Of a stretch of 64,000 nucleotides of DNA, positions 9,614-18,511 are shown in pieces. The notes beneath the pieces were generated by a model. It saw nothing but the letters and a program-made list of their open reading frames with translations. It was not told the origin of the DNA and searched no databases. The stretch spans positions 124,001-188,000 of the forward strand of contig NZ_JROO01000010.1 in NCBI RefSeq assembly GCF_000826685.1. The letters are read 5' to 3'. Each line of letters begins with the position of its first letter. Position 1 is the stretch's first letter. This DNA is from Streptomonospora alba. GTDB taxonomy: Bacteria > Actinomycetota > Actinomycetes > Streptosporangiales > Streptosporangiaceae. Both the position numbers and the translations under genes were made by a program.

Positions 9614-10273
9614 GTGTTCATTGCTGCCGCGACGGACAGCGTGTCCATTGCTCCGAGCTGGGATCGCCTAGCAGCGGCGGAGACTCACCGTCTGGGGGAG
9701 GTCTCTGCCGCGAACGTGGGCGACGCGCTGCAGCGGATGACCGTCATGGACGGCGGTATCCGACTGTTCACGAAGCGGGCCGTGATGCTCGGCAACGCCC
9801 TGACGGTGGACGTGCGGTCGGGTGACAACCTGGCCATACACCGGGCGCTCGACGAGGCCCGACCGGGCGACGTCCTGGTCGTCAACGGACAAGGTGACAT
9901 GACCCGTGCGCTGGTCGGCGACCTCATCGGCGAGATTATGGTCAATGCCGGGGTTGTCGGCGCGGTGGTCGACGGCGCCGTCCGCGACGTTCAGGCGTTG
10001 TCCGAGATGGGGCTGGCCGTCTACGCGCGGGCGGTCACACCCGCTGGACCTTTCAAGTACGGGCCCGGTGCCATCGGCGCACCGGTGGCGGTAGGCGGCG
10101 TGGCAGTGGCGGCGGGTGACGTGCTCGTCGGTGATACCGACGGCGTCGTCGTCGTTCCACGGCACCGCGTGAGCGAGGTCGTGAACGCGGTCGACGGGAT
10201 CGGCGAGAAGGAGGAGGCGCTCCGCCGGCGTATCCTCGCCGCGCGCTCCGACCATGCGGCAGCGGCCCGATGA
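9614..10273 (+). CDS. RraA-family protein (4-hydroxy-4-methyl-2-oxoglutarate aldolase-like)
   Basis: About 219 residues from the GTG at 9614; a TTG at 9602 would add four. The region GDLIGEIMVNAGVVGAVVDG and DGAVRDVQAL is the active-site belt of the RraA/HMG-aldolase fold, where the Arg-Asp pair binds pyruvate and a divalent metal. Family members cleave 4-carboxy-4-hydroxy-2-oxoacids or act as lyases in catabolic operons. AT-rich sequence at 9555-9600 probably carries the promoter for the run of genes that follows. Its stop overlaps the next start, so the aminotransferase is translationally coupled. Confidence 0.85.
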   Translation: MFIAAATDSVSIAPSWDRLAAAETHRLGEVSAANVGDALQRMTVMDGGIRLFTKRAVMLGNALTVDVRSGDNLAIHRALDEARPGDVLVVNGQGDMTRALVGDLIGEIMVNAGVVGAVVDGAVRDVQALSEMGLAVYARAVTPAGPFKYGPGAIGAPVAVGGVAVAAGDVLVGDTDGVVVVPRHRVSEVVNAVDGIGEKEEALRRRILAARSDHAAAAR

Positions 10274-11409
10274 CCGTCACGCTGCCCGCCTTCCGGATCG
10301 AGGAACTGCGTCGCTGCTCGAGGCGCCCGGCCCTCGCCCCGGCCCCGCAGGGGGCCGTCTCCCTCGCCATGGGCGAGCCGGACCTCCCGACACCGCCGCC
10401 GGTGCTCGAAGCCGCGGCGGCCGCCTTGCGCAGGGGAGAGACCCATTACGCCGACCAGAGAGGCCTGCCTGAACTGCGGGCCGCGCTTGCCTCCAGGTTG
10501 CCTGCGCACCCCGGCCGGCGTTGGAGCGCCGACGACGTCGTGGTCACCCACGGCGCCACCGGCGCGCTGGCGGCCGCCGTGCTTGCGATTGTGGGACCCG
10601 GCGACCGCGTGGTGATTCCGGAGCCCGCCTACTCCCTGTACGCCGACCTGGTCGTCTTCGCCGGGGGTACCGTGGACTTCGTGCCGCTAGGCCCGGACCT
10701 GCACTGGGACCTTGACGCGCTGGCCGCTGCACTTCCCGGCGCCAGAATGATGATCCTCTCGAATCCGTCGAACCCGACCGGCATCGTGCACGGCGAGCAG
10801 GAACTCAAGGCCCTCGGGGAACTCCTCACCGGCTCCGACATCCTGGTTGTCAGCGATGAGGCCTACCACCGGCTGGTCTACCCGGGGCATGTGATGACCT
10901 CTGCGCTGGAGATCGAATCGCTGCGGGACCGGACGTTGTACGTGCAGACGTTCTCCAAGACGTATGCGATGACCGGTTGGAGGGTGGGGTACCTGACCGG
11001 GCCGCGCGAGGTGGTGGACGCGGCGGCGCACGTGCACCGGACCTATAACGGCTCGGTGAATACGGTGGTCCAACACGCGGCCCTTGCCGCCCTTGATCTG
11101 CCGGACGAGGCCGTCGATGCCATGGTCGACAGGTACCAGCACCGTCGCGGGCTCGTGCTTGCGCGGCTGGCCGGCATCGCCGGCCTGCACCTGGTTCCGC
11201 CGGAAGGAGCGTTCTACGGGTTCCTCCGCTACGACGCCGATCTTCCCTCCGATGCGGTCGCCCGAGAACTCGCCGAGCGGGGGGTGCTGGTCCGGTCGGG
11301 CACCGAGTACGGGCCCTCGGGCGAGGGGCACATCCGGATCTCGTTCGCGGCTTCCGAGGACGACCTGCGGACCGGACTGACCCGCATCGTCCATCACCTC
11401 GGCATGTGA
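10270..11409 (+). CDS. Class I/II pyridoxal-phosphate aminotransferase
   Basis: 379 residues with the fold-type I landmarks: NPSNPTG (165-171), SDEAY with Asp196, and the PLP lysine in TFSKTYAMTGWRVG (K230). The start overlaps the preceding stop (ATGA), so it is coupled to the RraA-like gene. It interconverts an amino acid and its 2-oxo acid. With an RraA-type lyase upstream and gamma-glutamyltransferase downstream, the context suggests breakdown of an amino-acid derivative, which is an inference. The C-terminal small-domain Arg in GHIRISFA is present. Confidence 0.92.
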   Translation: MTVTLPAFRIEELRRCSRRPALAPAPQGAVSLAMGEPDLPTPPPVLEAAAAALRRGETHYADQRGLPELRAALASRLPAHPGRRWSADDVVVTHGATGALAAAVLAIVGPGDRVVIPEPAYSLYADLVVFAGGTVDFVPLGPDLHWDLDALAAALPGARMMILSNPSNPTGIVHGEQELKALGELLTGSDILVVSDEAYHRLVYPGHVMTSALEIESLRDRTLYVQTFSKTYAMTGWRVGYLTGPREVVDAAAHVHRTYNGSVNTVVQHAALAALDLPDEAVDAMVDRYQHRRGLVLARLAGIAGLHLVPPEGAFYGFLRYDADLPSDAVARELAERGVLVRSGTEYGPSGEGHIRISFAASEDDLRTGLTRIVHHLGM

Positions 11410-11520
11410 GGTCCTGATGGGATCGGGTGCGTACTACGTACCGATGCGTTCGAGCCGTAGAACCCACCGCGATCGGACGCGATATCCTTTGCGTGCCCTT
11501 CTACCAGGCGAAGGAGGTCC

Positions 11521-12138
11521 GTGTCCGATCAGCAGGCCGCTCCGCGCGGGGGCCGAAAGTTGCGCAGTGACACCCGCCGCAACCGCCGCCGCCTCCTCGA
11601 GGCCGTCGGCGAGCTCGCCAGGGAGGCGCCTGACCAGCTCACCATGCCTGCCATCGCGTCCAGGGCGGAGATCGGTCCGGCGACCGCCTACCGCTACTAC
11701 TCCTCGATGGAGGAGGTTCTCGCGGCCTATGTGCTCAGCGTCGTCGAAGAGCTCCGCGATTTCAGCACGGCATCGAGCGCGGAAGGACGACCGCTGTTCG
11801 ATTCCGTCGTCGGCAAATGGGTGGACCTGCTCGCCGAGCACGGCCCGGCACTGGTGCAGCTTCGATCCCGACGGGGTTACCTGGAACGGCTCCATGCGGG
11901 GAACGAGATCATAGCTACTATGCGGAATGCCTGGCTTCGGCCGGTGCAGGGGCTGCTCGACGACATCGGCCTGTCGCACGAGATGATCGAGTACGCGCTG
12001 TTCATCAGTAACATGATGTTCGATCCGCGGGAGATTCAGGACCTGTTGCAGGAGACGGACCTGTGCCGTCGTGAGGTCGTCACCCGGTTGACCGAGGCCT
12101 ACGGCGGTGCGTTGCGCGGGTGGGCGCGGGCAGGCTGA
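11521..12138 (+). CDS. TetR-family transcriptional regulator
   Basis: 205 residues from a GTG with a near-perfect ribosome site (AAGGAGGT). N-terminal helix-turn-helix: RNRRRLLEAVGELAREAP, then TMPAIASRAEIGPATAYRYY (about residues 19-62). The C-terminal ligand domain is unclassified. It sits inside the catabolic run (9.6-16.6 kb), 111 bases after the aminotransferase, and is the likely local regulator. The ligand is unknown. Confidence 0.9.
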   Translation: MSDQQAAPRGGRKLRSDTRRNRRRLLEAVGELAREAPDQLTMPAIASRAEIGPATAYRYYSSMEEVLAAYVLSVVEELRDFSTASSAEGRPLFDSVVGKWVDLLAEHGPALVQLRSRRGYLERLHAGNEIIATMRNAWLRPVQGLLDDIGLSHEMIEYALFISNMMFDPREIQDLLQETDLCRREVVTRLTEAYGGALRGWARAG

Positions 12139-12731
12139 TCGCCCAGGCGCCGACGGCACCGGCCCGCTCCAGCGGACTCCTCGCCTGACTCTCCGTTCAC
12201 CACGCTCATCACCGGCGACCGGCCGGCGGGCGATCACTCCTTCTACCCGGGAAAGAACCGCCGCCGCGGGATGAATGCCCGGGTCGTGCACCCCCACGGT
12301 GATCCGTGGGTCTCCGGTGTGCTTCCGGGCGCCGTGCACACCACCGGAGTCGCGCGCGTGTGGCGCATCGGGCGCGGATCGCGGCCGCAGACGCGCGATG
12401 GCCCAGGCAACGAACCGGCGCCTCCTCCGCCGGCTGCGGTGCCGCCCCCACCGCGCCACCGAGATCGCCCCGCGGTGCTGGTCCTGTAGCGCCGGGTCGG
12501 CGTCGATGAGCGGGCAGACAGGGCGGCATCCGCGGGTCGGCCCACGGCGTTCGCCGACCCTGCCACCGCGCCCGCTCCCGCAGGATCCGGCCACCCGGCG
12601 GCAGGTAAGCAAGCCCGCACGATTCCCGGCGAACCCTCAGGGGCACGTGCTTGTACCGACACAACATAAATGATAAGTTTCTCTCAAATTATATACGTAT
12701 CTATTGTGCTTGGTTGGCCAGGAGGTCGGCA
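12139..12731. other. Intergenic stretch with hairpin and AT-rich promoter region
   Basis: No gene is recognisable. A perfect hairpin CCCACGG-TGAT-CCGTGGG lies at 12293-12310 without a T tract. The last 60 bases (about 12661-12715) are strikingly AT-rich for this genome and precede the alpha/beta hydrolase gene, so they probably hold its promoter. Confidence 0.5.
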
Positions 12732-13541
12732 GTGGCAAGGCAAGAGGTGGAAGGGGAGCCCGCCGAATCGGCCGGTTCCACCCTCCGGGCGGGTGAGCTT
12801 GAAGTCGGATACATCGATGTCGGCAGCGGTGTGCCCCTCGTGCTCATTCACGGCGGCGAGGGCGACCGCACCGCGTACGCGACGCTCCGCGCGCACCTCG
12901 GTTCAGGAATACGGGCGATCTCCTACGATCAACGCGATTCGGGGATCACCGTGAACCCACCGGTCCCGTATACCTTGGGCGACCTCGGCGACGACGTCGT
13001 CGACCTGCTGGATGCGCTGGGACTCCAGAGTGCGCACCTGCTGGGCACCTCCTTCGGCGGCGCCGTCGCTCAGCACGCCGCACTCCGGCATCCCGAGCGG
13101 GTCGCGTCCCTCACCCTGGTCGCCACCACGCCGAGCTTCGCGCTGGGCGCCGACTCGATCGACAAACTGCTGAACCTGTCCTACGGCGACCTGCGGAACG
13201 CGGTCGACGACTACTTCGTCACCCCCGAAGGCCAGGCCAGGATCGGCGCCCGGGCCGCCCAGACACTCGTCTCCCGTGATCCCGAGCAGCGTGCCCGCCG
13301 CCATGCCGCCGCCCGAGAGCACGAGATCCGGGACCTCCTCGGGGAGATCGCCGCACCCACCCTGATCGTGCACGGGACCGAGGACCTGCTGGCCCCCTAC
13401 GCCGGCGCCGTCCTGATGGAGCAACGGATTCCGAACGCCGAACTGCGTTCGATCGAAGGAGGGCGACACGCTGTCGGGATGGAGTTCGCGGACAGGATCG
13501 CCCTCTGGGCGCGCGAGTTCCTGGGCGTGACCGCGAAGTGA
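12732..13541 (+). CDS. Alpha/beta-fold hydrolase
   Basis: 269 residues. The GTG at 12732 with GGAGG six bases upstream is chosen over an upstream ATG at 12651 that lies in the promoter-like AT-rich tract. The catalytic set is visible: nucleophile GTSFGG (S107), acid in HGTEDLLAP, and His in GGRHAVG; the oxyanion region is HGGEGDR (about 40). The fold covers esterases, lactonases and C-C hydrolases. It is co-directional with the DUF3500 and gamma-glutamyltransferase genes and probably acts in the same degradation route. Confidence 0.9.
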   Translation: MARQEVEGEPAESAGSTLRAGELEVGYIDVGSGVPLVLIHGGEGDRTAYATLRAHLGSGIRAISYDQRDSGITVNPPVPYTLGDLGDDVVDLLDALGLQSAHLLGTSFGGAVAQHAALRHPERVASLTLVATTPSFALGADSIDKLLNLSYGDLRNAVDDYFVTPEGQARIGARAAQTLVSRDPEQRARRHAAAREHEIRDLLGEIAAPTLIVHGTEDLLAPYAGAVLMEQRIPNAELRSIEGGRHAVGMEFADRIALWAREFLGVTAK

Positions 13542-13619
13542 ACGGCGCGATGCAGGCCCGCCTCCGGCGGGCACCGGTGCCAGGCGGCGCGCGCCCGCGA
13601 CAGATGCCGGTCCGCAACC

Positions 13620-14732
13620 ATGACTGACGCGAGCCGCGCTGTCGCGGACCGGATGGCCGAGGCGGCCCAGGCGTGGCTGGACTCCCTCGATGCGGATCAG
13701 CGCGCGGTTGCGGTCGGGCCGCGGCCGGGCGCGGACGGTGCGGTCGAGGCCGAACGCACCACCTGGTTCTACACGCCCACCGATCACGGCGGCCTCACCT
13801 TCCACCAGCAGCGCCCCGCCCAGCACCGCCTGGTGATGCGGCTGGTCGCCAGCGGACTCTCCGAAGCCGGGTACACCACCGTCGCCACCGTGCTCGGACT
13901 GGAGAACGTGCTCGACCGCACCGAAGGCTTCTCGGTGAACTGGGGGAGGGAACGCACCCGCGATCCAAGCATGTACTACCTTCGGGTCTTCGGCGAGCCC
14001 GGCGGATCGCAGCCGTGGGGATGGCGGTTCGGCGGCCACCACGTTTCGCTCAACAACCTCGTGGTTGACGGGCGCGTGGCTGCCACCACGCCGTGCTTCC
14101 TTGGCGCCGACCCGGCCGTGTCGCCGCTACTAGGGGGTGCGGTGCTGCGCCCGCTGGGGACGGCCGAGGATCTGGCCCGCGAGCTGATCCGATCCTTGCG
14201 GCCAGAGCTCGCGACCGAGGCGGTGCTGCTGCCACGCGCTCCCAACGACATCGTGGCGGGCAACACCACCCGGATCGAGGACCGCGTGGTGAGGCGCCGC
14301 GAACTCTGGCGTCCTGGCCAGCACACCCCGGACGGTGCCGAGAACCCGGCAACCGGCCTCTACGGCGCGGACCGGGAGGCGGTGGCGCTCACACCGACGC
14401 CCAGGGGCGTTCCGGGCGCCGAGCTCGACGCCGCGCAGCAGGAGCTGCTGCGTGCCCTGCTGGGCACCTACCTCGAACGCGTCCCGGACGGCGTGTCCCC
14501 GCTGTCCCGCTACGACGACCCGGCGGCGCTAGACGCCGTGCACTTCGCCTGGGCCGGTTCCACCACGCCGGGCGAGCCGCACTACTACCGCTTGCAGGGC
14601 CCCCGCTTGCTCGTCGAATGGACCAACGTTCAGCGCGGTGTCAACCATGCCCACGCCGTGTGGCGCGATCCGGAGTCCGACTTCGGCGGCGACGTCCTCG
14701 CTGCCCACCACACCGCCCATCACGTGCCATAA
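13620..14732 (+). CDS. DUF3500 domain-containing protein
   Basis: A 370-residue protein matching the DUF3500 family by its landmarks: TTWFYTP, HRLVMRLVASGLSEAGY, YYLRVFGEPG, WGWRFGGHHVSLN, HYYRLQGPRLLVEW and a His-rich tail. No enzyme activity is established for the family. The conserved His/Trp motifs suggest a soluble or exported hydrolase or metal-dependent protein, but that is a guess. The gamma-glutamyltransferase begins 9 bases after its stop, so the two are co-transcribed. Confidence 0.85.
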   Translation: MTDASRAVADRMAEAAQAWLDSLDADQRAVAVGPRPGADGAVEAERTTWFYTPTDHGGLTFHQQRPAQHRLVMRLVASGLSEAGYTTVATVLGLENVLDRTEGFSVNWGRERTRDPSMYYLRVFGEPGGSQPWGWRFGGHHVSLNNLVVDGRVAATTPCFLGADPAVSPLLGGAVLRPLGTAEDLARELIRSLRPELATEAVLLPRAPNDIVAGNTTRIEDRVVRRRELWRPGQHTPDGAENPATGLYGADREAVALTPTPRGVPGAELDAAQQELLRALLGTYLERVPDGVSPLSRYDDPAALDAVHFAWAGSTTPGEPHYYRLQGPRLLVEWTNVQRGVNHAHAVWRDPESDFGGDVLAAHHTAHHVP

Positions 14733-14741
14733 GAACGGGAT

Positions 14742-16562
14742 GTGACAGACATGGCCGGTCGACAGCCATCACCGACCGACGCTGCCCCGGACAAGACGCG
14801 CCCCACACTGCGGGGGTCCTTCGGCATGTGCGCGTCGACGCACTGGCTGGCTTCCGCGACGGCCCAGTCCGTATTGGAGCGGGGCGGCAACGCCTTCGAC
14901 GCGGCGACGGCCGGTGCCTTCGTGCTACATGCGGCCGAACCCCATCTCAACGGGCCGGGCGGCGATCTGGTCGCCATGCTCGCAACCGCGTCAGGCTCGT
15001 CTCCGCTCGTGCTGGTGGGACAGGGCCACGCTCCGCAGGGAGCCACGATCGAGCACTTCCGAGCCGAAGGGCTAGACCACGTCCCAGGCGCGGGTGCCTT
15101 GGCCGCAGCCGTCCCGGGCGCCGTCGATTCGTGGCTCTGGCTGCTCGCCGAGTTCGGCACCTGGGAGATCGCCGACGTCTTGGCCTACGCAATCCACTAC
15201 GCGGGGCAGGGAGTTCCGGTCGTACCCCAATTGGCGCGCGTAATGGCCACAGTGGAGGATCTCTTCCGCACGCATTGGCCGACGTCTTACGCGCTGTGGA
15301 TGCCCGGAGGACGGGTCCCCCAACCGCATGAGACTCTCGTCAACCCCGCCTACGCCCGGACCCTGCACCGGCTGATCACCGAGGGTGCCGGCGAGACGAG
15401 GACCGCACGGATCGATTCCGCGCGGCGCGCTTGGCGAACCGGTTTCGTGGCGGGCGCCGTAGCGGAGTTCGTGGCCACGCCCCATCGGCATTCCTCAGGC
15501 GGGGATCACGCCGGGGTGATCACCGCGGCTGACTTCACCGACTTCCTTCCGTCCCTGGAGTCCGCGGTCACCGCGCAGTCCCGGGGGATCACGGTCGCCA
15601 AGGCGGGCCTGTGGTCCCAAGGCCCCGTGCTTCTGCAGGCCCTCAGCATTCTCGACCACTTCGACGACGAACAGATCGATCCGTCGACCGCCGGCGGAAT
15701 CCACACCATCACCGAGGCTTTGAAACTGGCCTTGGCCGACCGCGAAGCGTTCTACGGGCATCTGGACCCTGCGAAGGCGCAGACGATTGTGCGCCATCTG
15801 ATGTCCCCTCGGTACAGCAAGGAGCGCGCCGACCTGATCAGCGCCGTCGCGTCGACCGCGTTCCGGCCCGGTGACATCGGCGTCACACCGTACACACCAC
15901 CGCTCGCCACCGAGAAGCGTGTCGTCCGAGCAAGCGGAGTGGGAGAGCCCACGGTGCAGCAGACCGGGGAGACCCGCGGCGACACCTGCCACATCGACGT
16001 CGTCGATCGCTGGGGGAACTTCATCTCCGCCACACCGTCGGGAGGGTGGCTCCAGTCTTCCCCCGCCGTGCCGGATCTCGGTTTCGCGCTGGGAACACGT
16101 CTTCAGATGGCATGGCTGGACCCGGCTGCCCCGTCATGCCTGGCACCCGGGCGGCGGCCTCGTACGACGCTGAGTCCGACGCTGCTGCTGCGCAACGGCA
16201 GCCCTGTGGGCGCGCTGGGCACGCCGGGCGGTGACAAGCAAGACCAGTGGCAACTGCTGTACCTCGTGCGCACACTCGTTCTCGGGCAGGATCCGCAGGA
16301 GGCGATCGACGCACCCGCGTTCCACACCACCGCGGTGCCGAGTTCGTTCTGGCCGCGGACCTGGACGCCGGGCGGTTTGGTCATCGAGGAACGAGCGGGC
16401 AGGACGGTCATCGACGAGTTGCGCGAACGCGGGCATGACGTGACCGTCGCGGGATCATGGAGCCAGGGTCGGCTGTCGGCCGTCACGCGCGATCCGGATA
16501 GCGGCATCCTCCAGGCGGCGGCGAACCCGCGCGGTGCCCAAGGTTACGCGGCAGGGCGATGA
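14742..16562 (+). CDS. Gamma-glutamyltransferase family protein
   Basis: 606 residues of the Ntn-hydrolase gamma-glutamyltransferase family. The large-subunit start is GGNAFDAATAGAFVLHAAEPH; the self-cleavage nucleophile is the Thr in DTCHIDVVDRWGNF, followed by the small-subunit GALGTPGGDKQ. No clear signal peptide is visible, unlike typical secreted enzymes, so this may be a cytosolic acylase or oxamate-amidohydrolase-like member. It begins with GTG (an ATG at 14751 is possible). It closes the 9.6-16.6 kb run and would cleave a gamma-glutamyl or other amide from the substrate. Confidence 0.88.
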   Translation: MTDMAGRQPSPTDAAPDKTRPTLRGSFGMCASTHWLASATAQSVLERGGNAFDAATAGAFVLHAAEPHLNGPGGDLVAMLATASGSSPLVLVGQGHAPQGATIEHFRAEGLDHVPGAGALAAAVPGAVDSWLWLLAEFGTWEIADVLAYAIHYAGQGVPVVPQLARVMATVEDLFRTHWPTSYALWMPGGRVPQPHETLVNPAYARTLHRLITEGAGETRTARIDSARRAWRTGFVAGAVAEFVATPHRHSSGGDHAGVITAADFTDFLPSLESAVTAQSRGITVAKAGLWSQGPVLLQALSILDHFDDEQIDPSTAGGIHTITEALKLALADREAFYGHLDPAKAQTIVRHLMSPRYSKERADLISAVASTAFRPGDIGVTPYTPPLATEKRVVRASGVGEPTVQQTGETRGDTCHIDVVDRWGNFISATPSGGWLQSSPAVPDLGFALGTRLQMAWLDPAAPSCLAPGRRPRTTLSPTLLLRNGSPVGALGTPGGDKQDQWQLLYLVRTLVLGQDPQEAIDAPAFHTTAVPSSFWPRTWTPGGLVIEERAGRTVIDELRERGHDVTVAGSWSQGRLSAVTRDPDSGILQAAANPRGAQGYAAGR

Positions 16563-17065
16563 GCGCCATCGGGTCCGGCCCTCGCACCAGTGCCGAGCTT
16601 GTTCCACGGCCTGTCATGCCACTGGGCCGGATGCTCGGCGCCACCTTCGCCAGGGGCAGCGTGGTCATCCCCGGCGGGGCCGCCGCCGCTGGGTCCGGTC
16701 GTGGCGCCGGCATCCTTCATCGTCGGCACGGCCGCCGCCGGGCGGGTGCTGCGCACCGCCTCTCCGGGCTGGAGCGGCCGGTGCACGGGGCTGCTGGGCG
16801 CCGTTTGGACCGCTACTGGCCGCTGCGGCGCCCGGCCTGGCGGTAAACGGCGGGCAGCCGCTCGCCCCCGCGCGTTGATCGTGTTCGCGGCGCAGTAGTC
16901 AGGTTCACGAAGGAACGATCTACCAGCCGCCCACCGCTCTCGCGGCCTGACAACCCCATAGAAGCACCCCCGTCCGGTCGCGAAGCAGTCACGAGTGTTC
17001 GGCGGCGACCTCCCGCGGCCAGCGTCGCGTCTGGCGCCGGTTGGCCGGCAGAACACGACTACGGG
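16563..17065. other. Gene-free stretch
   Basis: I see no supportable gene, repeat or terminator. It separates the plus-strand catabolic run from the minus-strand AKR/DUF427 pair. Confidence 0.5.
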
Positions 17066-17359
17066 CTACTCGCTGATGACGACGGAACTATCGAACGCGA
17101 CGAACTTGGCAAAGTCCCTGCCGATCCTCGTGACGGCGTCCGCGTCGGGCGCAATGTACGCCCAAGCGACATCCTTCGGGCCGCCGACGTGGGAGTAATA
17201 CTCGGCCTGCCCCTTCCAGGGGCACGTATACACAGTTGGGCTCGATTCCAGCATCGACCAATTGATAGAGCTCGGCGGGAAATACCAGTTCCCCTCGATC
17301 ATGACGAGTTCTTTGGCGTCCGCAGTCGCGATGGCCCTGTCCCCGAGTGTGGCTTTCAT
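17066..17359 (-). CDS. DUF427 domain-containing protein
   Basis: A 97-residue single-domain protein: MKATLGDRAIATADA, VMIEGNWYFPPSSI, VYTCPWKGQAEYY and the aromatic AWAYIAPDADAV identify DUF427. The family is a small beta-barrel of unknown function, often beside oxidoreductases. The ATG at 17359 follows GAAAGGACGAC, a good ribosome site, and is preferred over 17395. It lies 32 bases after the aldo/keto reductase stop on the same strand, so it is the second gene of that operon. Confidence 0.88.
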   Translation of the reverse strand: MKATLGDRAIATADAKELVMIEGNWYFPPSSINWSMLESSPTVYTCPWKGQAEYYSHVGGPKDVAWAYIAPDADAVTRIGRDFAKFVAFDSSVVISE

Positions 17360-17391
17360 GTCGTCCTTTCGATGAAATCGATGGATACTTC

Positions 17392-18402
17392 TCACGGCTG
17401 GGCGAATCGATTCTTCTCTACCCGTTCACGCTCCGACCACATTTCGTGGGGGTATCCCAACTTCGGCGCGCTCACCTTGTCCAGCCATTCAAGCTGACGC
17501 GTTGAGATATCCAGCTCGCTGGCCGCGAGGTTAGACGTGAGCTGATCTACGCTCCTCGGTCCAACGATGGGGATCACCCCCTTCGACATCGACCACTTGA
17601 TCGCTACCCGCTCTGGAGTCGTATCGAGCTCCCGAGCGACGCTCTCGACAGCATCCAGAATAGTCGTCTTGGCGGGGGCGTCTTCCTTGTGAAGGAACTG
17701 GCTGATCGAGCTCTGTGCGCGACCTGTTGCGCCCCGCCGATACTTGCCCGTCAGAAGGCCACCCCCGAGAGGCGAGAACCCGAGGACGCCCAAGCCAAAG
17801 GCTTCTGCCATCGGCACCAACTCCCGGTCGGCGCTACGCTCGACGAGACTGTACTCGGCCTGAATCGCCACTAGAGGGGCCCAACCCTGCTGCTGCGCTA
17901 GGGTAACTCCCGTTGCCACACGCCATGCGGGGAAACTCGAAAGGCCGGCATACAGAATCTTGCCGGCGCGCGTCAGATCATCGAAGGCTCGCAATATTTC
18001 TTCGACGGATGTGGATTCGTCGGCCACGTGGGCCCAGAGCACGTCCACCCGGTCGGTGCCCAGTCGACGCAAGCTCTGCTCCAGAGACTGGACCATCGCT
18101 TTTCGGCTGTTCCCGGTCAATTGGAGGCCGCTGCCCGCTGAAGACCCCATAGTGTACTTTGTCGCCAGAACTATGTCCTCGCGATCCGAGGATATGATAT
18201 CTGAGAGGTACTCCTCAGCCTCCCCCGACTGATAGTTGGAAGCGGTATCAATGAAGTTTCCTCCCGCTTCTCTATAGGTGTCATACATCGCTCGAGCCTC
18301 GGGCGCATGCGCCCCATGCCCCCAGCCCATGCCAAAATTTCCTGTCCCCAGCGACAGTTCCGATACTCGCAGCCCCGATCTTCCGAGAAATCGGTATCGC
18401 AT
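17392..18402 (-). CDS. Aldo/keto reductase
   Basis: 336 residues with the AKR catalytic tetrad visible: D52 and Y57 in NFIDTASNYQSGE, K82 in LATKYTM, H125 in LWAHV. It reduces aldehydes or ketones using NADPH. The start at 18402 is chosen because homology begins MRYRFLGRSGLRVSEL; a longer frame to 18567 would overlap the divergent AraC gene. Its gene is divergent from that regulator, the classic layout for substrate-induced control. Codon use is slightly less GC-biased than its neighbours, a weak sign of transfer. Confidence 0.92.
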   Translation of the reverse strand: MRYRFLGRSGLRVSELSLGTGNFGMGWGHGAHAPEARAMYDTYREAGGNFIDTASNYQSGEAEEYLSDIISSDREDIVLATKYTMGSSAGSGLQLTGNSRKAMVQSLEQSLRRLGTDRVDVLWAHVADESTSVEEILRAFDDLTRAGKILYAGLSSFPAWRVATGVTLAQQQGWAPLVAIQAEYSLVERSADRELVPMAEAFGLGVLGFSPLGGGLLTGKYRRGATGRAQSSISQFLHKEDAPAKTTILDAVESVARELDTTPERVAIKWSMSKGVIPIVGPRSVDQLTSNLAASELDISTRQLEWLDKVSAPKLGYPHEMWSERERVEKNRFAQP

Positions 18403-18498
18403 ACGTCTCTTTACTCCTCGCGTCGATCCGGCATGAGTAGGCTCCTCACACCTGGCAGCTCCCGCCGCCAGACACCCATCGTTCCCATCGCTGGGCGT

Positions 18499-18511
18499 AT
18501 AGTCCATAACA
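18499..18511 (+). promoter_or_regulatory. Likely -10 box and leaderless start of the AraC gene
   Basis: TATAGT at 18499-18504 lies seven bases before the ATG at 18511, and there is no Shine-Dalgarno sequence. That spacing would put transcription start at or next to the start codon, giving a leaderless mRNA, which is common in actinomycetes. Confidence 0.4.

Noticed and set aside
12271-12673. Several plus and minus ORFs between the TetR and hydrolase genes.
   Set aside because: All are Arg/Pro-rich, mutually antisense, and match no family; treated as non-coding.
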